NCBI GenBank assembly: GCA_038045265.1
Contig: JBBSYL010000013.1
Coordinates: 1-38,947 of the forward strand
Direction of reading: 5' to 3'
DNA length: 38,947 nucleotides
DNA from: SICV01 sp038045265
GTDB lineage: Archaea > Nanobdellota > Nanobdellia > Pacearchaeales > GW2011-AR1
Positions 7,388 through 13,374 of the stretch are shown here, in pieces (the stretch's first letter is position 1; every line of letters starts with the position of its first letter). The position numbers were made by a program, and so were the translations under genes. The notes under the pieces are model-generated. The model searched no databases and had not been told where the DNA came from. It worked only from the letters and a program-made list of their open reading frames with translations.

Positions 7388-8137
7388 ATGAATAATCAAT
7401 TATCTGGAATGAGAAAAGCACAGGAAAGAGAAATACTTCCAGCAGTAGATTTATTTCCACAAGTAGAATATACTGGGAGAAAAATAAACTCTGCTAAATT
7501 CGGTCCAAACACATACAATACTAATGTTGATAGTATGGGAAAGAGATATTTTCATTCTAATGATTTATCTAATGTAACTTTTAAACCCTTATCAACTGCT
7601 GAATCTCTTGCAGTTGCATGTTATGACTTTGCAAATCTTGCTAAACCTCAAATATTTATTCCTAATTGGTTGCAGGCAGGACTTACCTTAAGAGCATCGG
7701 AAGGGGTATGGATAAATCCATTAAGAAACGCTAAAGGAGAAATAATTACAGAAGAAAGAGAGCTTAATAAACACTTAATTCCAAAAAGAAAAGTAAATAG
7801 TATATATTTACTTGATGGAGATACTTCTTTCGTTCCATATGATACATTTGAGCAAGGAGTACAAGAGCATGAAAAGTTTTTGAAGAGTGGACTTGCAAGA
7901 GGATTAGTTTACACTGCAGAAAAAAGAGCAGATTCTTTATCTCCAATTGCAAACGATACTGAATATACCAATCAAGTTAATGTTCGCGGATTTGATTCAG
8001 TTAGAGAACCACTTGTTAAGGTTGTCAGTTTGGGCTCCGGCGGGTACGTCAACGGCGGCAGATTGGTTGTTGATGGCGACGGCGGCGACGGCGGCTTTGC
8101 TCTCGGGGGTTTGGTTTCTGGCGAAGCCAGCGCTTAA
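7388..8137 (+). CDS. DGR target protein with C-terminal variable region
   Basis: 249 residues, no signal peptide or membrane segment. The last third (about 190-240: NVRGFDSVREPLVKVV, then a Gly/Asp/Val-rich run) is laid out like the C-type-lectin-fold variable domains of diversity-generating retroelements. Bases 8020-8105 are a variable repeat of the template at 8357-8451; every substitution in the core is at a template adenine. The protein sequence from the template would read GRNINGNRLNVDGNNWNDNN, while the target now carries mostly Gly, Asp and Val at those AAC/AAT-derived codons. The extension after the repeat ends SGEASA. The protein appears to be cytosolic, so its ligand is unknown. The window edge of the assembly gap lies 317 bases upstream, but the gene itself looks complete. 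Confidence 0.85.
   Translation: MNNQLSGMRKAQEREILPAVDLFPQVEYTGRKINSAKFGPNTYNTNVDSMGKRYFHSNDLSNVTFKPLSTAESLAVACYDFANLAKPQIFIPNWLQAGLTLRASEGVWINPLRNAKGEIITEERELNKHLIPKRKVNSIYLLDGDTSFVPYDTFEQGVQEHEKFLKSGLARGLVYTAEKRADSLSPIANDTEYTNQVNVRGFDSVREPLVKVVSLGSGGYVNGGRLVVDGDGGDGGFALGGLVSGEASA
8020..8105 (+). repeat. DGR variable repeat (VR)
   Basis: These 86 bases align to the 95-base template at 8357-8451. Both start GGTTGTCAG and both end CGGCTTTGCTCTCG. In the core after GCTCCGG, at least eight differences are all template A to G or T, the hallmark of adenine mutagenesis. Two non-adenine differences lie in the 5' edge (8029 and 8033). The VR is 9 bases, three codons, shorter than the template around 8079-8090, which is unusual. 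Confidence 0.85.
8118..8130 (+). other. Hairpin just downstream of the variable repeat
   Basis: CTGGC-GAA-GCCAG, a 5-bp GC-rich stem with a GAA loop, begins 13 bases after the conserved VR end. DGRs of the Bordetella phage type need a hairpin or cruciform just after the target VR for efficient homing; this is a small candidate for the same role. The template copy lacks it, as expected. Confidence 0.55.
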
Positions 8138-8356
8138 ATTTTTTTTAGATATATTTATTAATAATTCTCTTTTGATAATAATGTCTTAGTTAAGCATTTA
8201 TGCTTTGCTATGGCCCCACGTCAGTTAATAGTGCTTTCTCACAAGAAAGCCATAAAATTCAATTGTAACATTTAGTAACGATGAAGAAACCAAAAGTGCG
8301 CCGAGCGAACAATGAAGCAATGGTGATTTACTTTTAATTAATTGACTACATAGTTC
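8138..8356. other. Spacer between DGR target and template repeat
   Basis: No gene is supported, and no Avd-like accessory gene is present. Two hairpins are visible: AAGCAT/ATGCTT (8192-8205) and GCTTTCT-CACA-AGAAAGC (8233-8250). An 18-codon reading frame at 8281-8337 has no homology I recognise. DGR template RNAs start upstream of the template, so some of this spacer is probably transcribed as structured RNA. Confidence 0.4.
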
Positions 8357-8451
8357 GGTTGTCAGGTTGTGCTCCGGCAGGAACATCAACGGCAACAGAT
8401 TGAATGTTGATGGCAACAACTGGAACGACAACAACAACGGCTTTGCTCTCG
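8357..8451 (+). repeat. DGR template repeat (TR)
   Basis: 95 bases rich in AAC codons (GGCAACAGATTGAATG..., GGCAACAACTGGAACGACAA). It lies between the target and the reverse transcriptase, in the usual target-TR-RT order and the same orientation as the VR. Adenines sit at the first and second codon positions, which is where A-to-N change gives the largest range of residues. The template ends a few bases before the first possible start of the reverse transcriptase. Confidence 0.88.
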
Positions 8452-8482
8452 AATGGCTCTAGCAACTAAGACACTTATAATT

Positions 8483-9715
8483 ATGAAAACATACAAACAA
8501 CTTTACAAAGAGGTTATTGAACCTAGAAATCTTTTTCTTGCTTGGAGGAAAGCAAGGAAAGGAAAAACAAAGAAATTATATGTTATTGAATTTGAGAAAG
8601 AGTTAGATAAAAATTTGAAATGGTTGCATGAAGAACTGAAAAATGAAACATACAAGCCTAAAAAATTAATAACCTTTATTTTAAGAGACCCAAAAACTCG
8701 TAAAATAAGCAAGGCAGACTTTAGAGATAGAATAGCCCATCATGCTATCGTAAATATTTTAGAACCAATATTTGATAAAACATTTATTTATGACTCTTGT
8801 GCAAACAGAAAAGGCAAGGGAAACCTGTTTGCACTAAAAAGATTTGAAACGTTTGCAAGAAAAGTATCAAGAAACGGGATTAATAATGGATGGTTTAATG
8901 CGAATCAAGTAAAAGGTTATTGTCTTAAGGCAGACATAAGGCATTATTTTGATGAAGTAAATCATTCAATTCTTTTGAATATTATTGGAAGAAAGATAAA
9001 AGATGAGAAAACAATAAACCTTATTCGTTTGATTATAGATAATGGCTATGCTACAATTGGGGGGGGCGAACGACATTCTTTGGGTGAAGCGTCAGGGCAA
9101 AGCCCTACGCGTGGAATGCCATTAGGCAATCTAACATCCCAATTCTTCGCTAACGTTTATCTCAATGAACTTGATTACTTTGTTAAACATGAATTGAAAG
9201 TAGATTATTACATAAGATATGTTGATGATTTTGTTATTTTGCATAGCTCAAAAGAACAATTACAAAAGTGGAAAGAACAAATTGATGAATTTTTGAGGGA
9301 AAAGTTGAAGATAGAACTACATCCTCAAAAATCAAGAATAATCTCTCTTTCAAGAGGAATTGACTTCGTCGGCTTCAGAAATTTTTATTATTATAAATTA
9401 GTCAGAAAAAGAAATATACGAAAAATGAATAATCGAATAAGAAATTTCAAAAATTTTAAGGTTTCTTATTGGGATTTAATTAATAGTTATCAAGGTTGGC
9501 AAGCATATGTAAAATGGGCTAATTCTTTCAAACTTAGAAGAAAAATATTAAAAGAAATTCATAAAGTTAAGGAAGAAAAATTAAAGTATATAGATACGTT
9601 CAAGAGGCGATTAAGTCCCGTAGACGCAACAATACAGCTCTTCACTCAACAATCAACGTCCCAGTTCCCATTCCCATTGAACATGCAAATCTATAAGTCC
9701 CTTTTTGAGGAGTAA
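8483..9715 (+). CDS. DGR reverse transcriptase
   Basis: 410 residues from ATG 8483. Motifs of DGR-clade reverse transcriptases are clear: KADIRHYFDEV (D151), RGMPLGNLTSQ (about 211-220; LGNLTSQ is the DGR form of motif B) and YVDD (246-249). The start at 8453 would add ten residues overlapping the template edge, so 8483 is preferred. It copies the template RNA with adenine errors and retargets the VR at 8020-8105. The C-terminus is odd: a normal end (AYVKWANSFKLRRKILKEIH) is followed by about 40 extra residues, and the last 25 codons run antisense through the 3' end of the cupredoxin gene (9642-9715). This suggests the natural stop was lost when the element landed or shortened here. A 15-20 residue GC-rich insert (GGGERHSLGEASGQSPTR) precedes motif B. 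Confidence 0.93.
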   Translation: MKTYKQLYKEVIEPRNLFLAWRKARKGKTKKLYVIEFEKELDKNLKWLHEELKNETYKPKKLITFILRDPKTRKISKADFRDRIAHHAIVNILEPIFDKTFIYDSCANRKGKGNLFALKRFETFARKVSRNGINNGWFNANQVKGYCLKADIRHYFDEVNHSILLNIIGRKIKDEKTINLIRLIIDNGYATIGGGERHSLGEASGQSPTRGMPLGNLTSQFFANVYLNELDYFVKHELKVDYYIRYVDDFVILHSSKEQLQKWKEQIDEFLREKLKIELHPQKSRIISLSRGIDFVGFRNFYYYKLVRKRNIRKMNNRIRNFKNFKVSYWDLINSYQGWQAYVKWANSFKLRRKILKEIHKVKEEKLKYIDTFKRRLSPVDATIQLFTQQSTSQFPFPLNMQIYKSLFEE

Positions 9716-10028
9716 ACTCCACATAATCACTTGGCGTTCTCAAATTCTTCGCAATTCCAAGCTGTCTTATTGTAAAACCCCTATAACATCCCGAGACACT
9801 ATTGTCTAAGCTTATTCTAACTGGCTGTCCTGCCTTAACAGTTATTGTATTGGGATAATAATTATAATTTTTATAACTTAAAACAACATTCTGCACCTCT
9901 CCGCTTACAGAATTTACATTATTATTTTCATTACTACTTCCGCTTCCAGATTTAAGGAAGAAAAATCCAGCTACAACAATCAGCATAAGAACTAATACCG
10001 TGTAAAGAACCGACTTCCTAACTATCAT
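9642..10028 (-). CDS. Membrane-anchored cupredoxin (second of operon)
   Basis: 128 residues: N-terminal anchor or signal (about 7-25), Ser/Asn linker, then a cupredoxin domain (about 47-128). The likely ligands are C81 (SGCYRGF) and C116, M118 and M120 (FACSMGM), the Cys/Met set of the CxREVVFPxLGI...CGMGM cupredoxins found with copper transport genes. Its ATG directly follows the stop of the first cupredoxin (10029), so it is the last gene of the operon. The gene's 3' end overlaps the DGR reverse transcriptase by 74 bases, tail to tail. Role inferred: binding or passing on copper outside the membrane. Confidence 0.8.
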   Translation of the reverse strand: MIVRKSVLYTVLVLMLIVVAGFFFLKSGSGSSNENNNVNSVSGEVQNVVLSYKNYNYYPNTITVKAGQPVRISLDNSVSGCYRGFTIRQLGIAKNLRTPSDYVEFTPQKGTYRFACSMGMGTGTLIVE

Positions 10029-10526
10029 TTAGAATCCTCCGCAACCACATCCACCACCGCCAGAACCACAACTTCCTGCTTGAGTATTTGCTTGCTCAAC
10101 ATAATTTCCCGCCTTTCCCGTTCCATCCACAACTGAAAAAGTCCCTTTATACATATTCATTGAACAGGCAATATTAAATGTCCCTGCTTTGTCTGGAGTA
10201 AATTCAATTACATTATCCGATGAAGAAACTATCTTTCTTATATTAAAAGCAGATATAATAATTGACTTTGAACATCCAGGCATTTGAGGTATGTCTGCTT
10301 CTAATCTCACTTTTTGCCCAACTTTAAATGTGCTAGGCGACATTACATATGTTCCTCCAGAAACAGATAATCTAGCAACTTGAACATCTCCGCTATTTGT
10401 TGCTTGTGCAGATACACCATTTATTACATTTCCCGTAACAGAACCATTTGAAAAAAAGAAAAATCCGGCAATTACAACTAATAATACAATTCCTACAAGA
10501 TATAATGAAGATTTCTTAACTATCAT
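10029..10526 (-). CDS. Membrane-anchored cupredoxin with Cys/Gly tail
   Basis: 165 residues from ATG 10526; the longer start at 10565 would overlap the gene before it by 43 bases, and MIVKKSSLY matches the start of the second cupredoxin (MIVRKSVLY). Anchor at about 8-25, then SVTGNVI, the same seven residues as in the protein at 1-493. Cupredoxin domain at about 47-132 with C85 (PGCSKS) and C121, M123 and M125 (IACSMNM). An added tail ends SCGSGGGGCGCGGF (C153, C160, C162), a probable extra soft-metal site. It overlaps the membrane gene upstream by ATGA. Its paralogue at 9642-10028 lacks the tail. Confidence 0.82.
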   Translation of the reverse strand: MIVKKSSLYLVGIVLLVVIAGFFFFSNGSVTGNVINGVSAQATNSGDVQVARLSVSGGTYVMSPSTFKVGQKVRLEADIPQMPGCSKSIIISAFNIRKIVSSSDNVIEFTPDKAGTFNIACSMNMYKGTFSVVDGTGKAGNYVEQANTQAGSCGSGGGGCGCGGF

Positions 10527-11206
10527 TGGAACAATATACTCCTTGGTCCGAAGACCATTAACCATATAGTTACAGTTGTAAGTATAAAGCTTAATACTAT
10601 TGTAATAAAACTATCTTCATTCCTCTGTCTTTCCATCTGTCTTGTCTCTTTATAGACCATATAGTTTAATCCAATCATTATTACAGCTGAAACAATAAAT
10701 ACAACCAATCCTGCTAACTTTAGATTGTCATTTATCATCATCACCGCAGTCATTGCGCCCATTATTCCTCCCATAAATCCAGCCATTATTCCTTCCATAA
10801 TTCCCATAATCCCACAGCATCTTCCATTTATTCCACCAACTATTATTCCAATTACCATCCCAAAAACACTTCCATAAAACATCCCATTTGTTGCCCCAAC
10901 AAAATATCCTGACAAAAATCCTGCAATCATTCCAAGAGTCATTCCAATCATCATTCCAGACATGCATGGAAATTCCTTAAATGCTCTAACCTGCCTTATA
11001 ACTGCAATTATTAATGAATATGAAAGAAAAGAAAAAAACAAAAAGAAACCATATTTATCCATAAATCCTGAAATATTTCTAAGCTTAAGATAATATAAAA
11101 TTCCGAATACAATTAGTGAAGTAAATAGAGAATAAAATACTGTTTTTACTATCTCACCCTCAACTTCATCTTTCATTAATTTATTCATAAATTCACTAAA
11201 TGACAT
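10523..11206 (-). CDS. Met/Gly-rich polytopic membrane protein of the cupredoxin operon
   Basis: 227 residues with about six membrane segments. The centre is a Met- and Gly-rich array (MSGMMIGMTLGMIAG, GINGRCCGIMGIMEGIMAGF, GGIMGAMTAVMM) with C81 and a CC pair. Proteins of this make-up sit beside cupredoxin genes in some bacteria. Methionine-lined helices suggest passage or binding of Cu(I) or Ag(I), but no transporter family is certain. It is first in the operon followed by two cupredoxins (ATGA overlap at 10523-10526). A TATA box centred 26 bases before ATG makes it leaderless, and the palindromic operator lies just upstream. Confidence 0.75.
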   Translation of the reverse strand: MSFSEFMNKLMKDEVEGEIVKTVFYSLFTSLIVFGILYYLKLRNISGFMDKYGFFLFFSFLSYSLIIAVIRQVRAFKEFPCMSGMMIGMTLGMIAGFLSGYFVGATNGMFYGSVFGMVIGIIVGGINGRCCGIMGIMEGIMAGFMGGIMGAMTAVMMINDNLKLAGLVVFIVSAVIMIGLNYMVYKETRQMERQRNEDSFITIVLSFILTTVTIWLMVFGPRSILFQ

Positions 11207-11227
11207 ATCTTATCTTAGAAAAACAGG

Positions 11228-11272
11228 TATTTAATACCTTTTGTGAAACTAGTTTCATGAAACTAGTTTGAT
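11228..11272 (-). promoter_or_regulatory. Operator-bearing promoter of the cupredoxin operon
   Basis: TATA box TATTTAATA (11228-11236, itself within palindrome GGTATTTAATACC), then CCTTTTGTGAAA and a perfect 24-bp palindrome at 11246-11269 with left half AAACTAGTTTCA. Differs from the 5389-5412 palindrome only at the central base pair of each half. Two overlapping GTGAAA-N4-TTTCAT boxes can be drawn. Spacing to TATA is the same as at 5371 and 514. Confidence 0.72.
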
Positions 11273-11285
11273 AATTCACAACGCC

Positions 11286-12116
11286 TTATTCAGCAATTTC
11301 ACCAAAAAAGTTTCTCTTAGTGCCCATCCGATTATCACCTCTTTGAGAACTCTGATGAAAAACTTTTCTTGACAGTAAAGTTAAATTATATCCTAGAGTA
11401 TTATTTTTTACTCTCTGAAAATCTGGAACTCTAAAAGAACTACTGGCGGAACCTTGATAAGCTAAAGTATCTGAATTGCCAAAAGCCCAACTATCTAAAT
11501 AAAAACCAGAACGATCCTCATCACCATTTTTTCCAATTCTACATAACCAATTACCTCTTGCAAAATCAAATCTCTTAATCTTAGGAAGATAAACATTAAC
11601 AGAATTTACCCCAAAGTTATTATGCAAAAATCCTCCGTATTCTTTAGCCAATTCATTGCTCTGGGCATACCAAACAATTGTATCATTATCTCCAAATCTA
11701 TCCCAATCGACTTTAAAAGATTCAACTGGTGAAATAAAAACTCTTCTTTCAGGTACTGGCTTACCTGCATCTTCACGAGCAACATCCTTCAAAACATCTA
11801 CGGCTGATTGTCCTAGAAGTCTAATATGATTGCCTAAATAAAATTCTTCATATCCTAAAGAATGAAGTTTAGTTGCTATTTCTGCGTGAGGAATCAGAAC
11901 ATTAAAAGGAGCTCTAGCAAGTAAAATTCTCCCATCAACAACATTAGTGCTCTCTGGAAGCCACGTTCCTCTTTGGACATGTCTGTCATTCAATTCATTT
12001 CTTTCATATCCTTCAATTATATCTCTCATTATTTCTCTTCCATCTGCAAAAGGTTTTCCACCAAGTTGCCTAATACAATGTTCCCAGTTCCCAGCAGTCA
12101 TTCTTCTTAGAGTCAT
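11286..12116 (-). CDS. Orphan protein of unknown function
   Basis: 276 residues from ATG 12116. I chose this start because a minus-strand TATA box TTTATAAA (12138-12145) is centred 26 bases before it; a longer frame could start at GTG 12173. No family is recognised. It has no signal or membrane segment. Trp and Gly are frequent, and features include WYAQSNELAKEYGGFLHNNF, a GNWLCRIGKNGDEDRSGFYL stretch and a Ser/Arg-rich end. It is divergent from regulator 2 (12207), with 90 bases between starts, so the two may share control. Its 3' end lies 13 bases from the cupredoxin operator. Confidence 0.65.
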   Translation of the reverse strand: MTLRRMTAGNWEHCIRQLGGKPFADGREIMRDIIEGYERNELNDRHVQRGTWLPESTNVVDGRILLARAPFNVLIPHAEIATKLHSLGYEEFYLGNHIRLLGQSAVDVLKDVAREDAGKPVPERRVFISPVESFKVDWDRFGDNDTIVWYAQSNELAKEYGGFLHNNFGVNSVNVYLPKIKRFDFARGNWLCRIGKNGDEDRSGFYLDSWAFGNSDTLAYQGSASSSFRVPDFQRVKNNTLGYNLTLLSRKVFHQSSQRGDNRMGTKRNFFGEIAE

Positions 12117-12177
12117 ATCCATATTCATCCAAAATGGTTTATAAATATTTAGAGAATGCACCTCTACCTTCACAACA

Positions 12178-12206
12178 CTTTTAAACCTCTAAATGCAACT
12201 AGTTTT
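12178..12206 (+). promoter_or_regulatory. Promoter of regulator 2 with operator half-site
   Basis: TATA-like CTTTTAAAC (12178-12186) is centred about 25 bases before ATG 12207. AACTAGTTTTATG (12198-12209 region) covers the predicted transcription start and matches the AAACTAGTTTCATG half of the cupredoxin operator except at two positions. A site over the start point suits self-repression. Confidence 0.5.
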
Positions 12207-12692
12207 ATGGAAAACAAAAATGTTGGTTATCTTATTTTGGGAATTTCTGTATTAATAATATTTATAATATTTATATTTAATAATGCTATAGAAGAATTTG
12301 GAGAGAAGAGTTGCCCACTTGTTCAGGCAGAAGATTTCTGCCCGACACACTCAGCAATTAATCAACAGACCTATCTTTCTCTGGCAATTGTGGGTATTTT
12401 AATTGCAATATCTTTATTTTTGATATTTTCTAAGCCAAATGATAGAATAATAGTAAGGAAAGTAAAAGAGAAGCTTGTGAAGAAAGAGATGAATACGGAG
12501 GAATTGAATAAGGAAGAGAAGCAGGTTTTGTCTTTAGTTAAAGAAAATAAGGCAGTTTTTCAATCGGATATAATAGAAAAACTTGCTATGAATAAGGCAA
12601 AAGTTACAAGGATTTTAGATAGATTGGAAGGACAAGGATTTATAGAAAGAAAAAGAAGGGGAATGACTAACGTTGTTGTTCTAAAAATCTAA
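12207..12692 (+). CDS. Membrane-tethered winged-helix regulator 2
   Basis: 161 residues. Same plan as regulator 1 (4628-5113): membrane segments at about 8-25 and 56-74, an outside loop with C36 and C45 (KSCPLVQAEDFCPTH), linker SKPNDRIIVRKVKEK, and winged helix at about 102-160 (EEKQVLSLVKENKAVFQSDI, ILDRLEGQGFIERKRRG). The start at 12207 is fixed by the MENKNVG match to regulator 1 and by the TATA distance; the earlier ATG at 12156 would place the promoter inside the gene. The loop differs from regulator 1 apart from the paired cysteines, so the two may sense different ions or states while reading similar operators. Opposite side of the cupredoxin operon from the DGR. Confidence 0.8.
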   Translation: MENKNVGYLILGISVLIIFIIFIFNNAIEEFGEKSCPLVQAEDFCPTHSAINQQTYLSLAIVGILIAISLFLIFSKPNDRIIVRKVKEKLVKKEMNTEELNKEEKQVLSLVKENKAVFQSDIIEKLAMNKAKVTRILDRLEGQGFIERKRRGMTNVVVLKI

Positions 12693-12713
12693 GGGAATTG
12701 ATTTTTAGAGCCA

Positions 12714-12732
12714 CAAAAACTGAAAGTTTTTG
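12714..12732. terminator. Hairpin between regulator 2 and msrA
   Basis: CAAAAACT-GAA-AGTTTTTG, an 8-bp stem with a 3-base loop, lies between two genes that end towards each other. It ends in a T run on both strands and could stop transcription from either side. Confidence 0.45.
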
Positions 12733-12748
12733 ATGTGTTAAAGGAAAA

Positions 12749-13231
12749 TTAAATCCTGCAACATCCTCTGCCCTGCTTTTTAAGATATTTTTGATGATAT
12801 TCCTCTGCTTTGTAAAATTCCTCTGCTTTAACTACTTGGGTGAAAATCTTTTCTTTCAACTTTTTCTGAACTTTTTCTATAACTTTTAATGCTTCCTTTT
12901 TTTGCTTTTCATTATAATAAAAAATTACTGAACGGTATTGACTTCCAATGTCTGGGCCTTGTCTATTATATTGTGTTGGATCGTGAATAGAGAAGAAAAG
13001 ATCTAGAAGTTCATTATATGAGACTATTTTTGGATTAAATTTTAAATGAACTACTTCTGCGTGACCTGTATTGAGATAGCAAACATCTCTATAAGTTGGG
13101 TTTTTAGTGTGTCCGCCCATAAAGCCGACATCAGTTTCAACAACACCTGATTTTTCGTCAAATGCAGACTGAACGGACCAGAAACAACCCGCACCAAAAC
13201 AGGCTTCTTCGTAATTTTCAAATGTTTTCAT
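12749..13231 (-). CDS. msrA: Peptide-methionine (S)-S-oxide reductase MsrA
   Basis: 160 residues, the usual length. Catalytic motif GAGCFW with C16, then GFMGGHTKNPTYRDVC and HAEVVHLKFNP, all standard for MsrA. CC at 157-158 near the end probably supplies the resolving cysteines. It reduces the S epimer of methionine sulfoxide in the cytosol. It sits tail to tail with regulator 2 beyond a hairpin. Copper stress oxidises methionine, so the place next to the Met-rich copper genes may matter, but it does not have their operator. The partner enzyme MsrB is at 24010-24372. Confidence 0.96.
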   Translation of the reverse strand: MKTFENYEEACFGAGCFWSVQSAFDEKSGVVETDVGFMGGHTKNPTYRDVCYLNTGHAEVVHLKFNPKIVSYNELLDLFFSIHDPTQYNRQGPDIGSQYRSVIFYYNEKQKKEALKVIEKVQKKLKEKIFTQVVKAEEFYKAEEYHQKYLKKQGRGCCRI

Positions 13232-13374
13232 AAAAAGAACAGATAAAGATTGTTAATATGCTTTTCTCTAACCACTAGATACTTAACTATAGGAAAGTGC
13301 TATTTAAATACTTTTCCCCCACAGTAACTACTTAATAGTAACATTTATATATTAATTCAAAGTATAAAAATTAA

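Noticed and set aside
8281..8337. 18-codon frame before the template repeat, as a possible Avd-like accessory
   Set aside because: Far too short for Avd (about 120 residues) and without helix-bundle character.
11286..12116. Second DGR target
   Set aside because: The C-terminal part is Gly/Ser/Trp-rich, but no stretch matches the template repeat.
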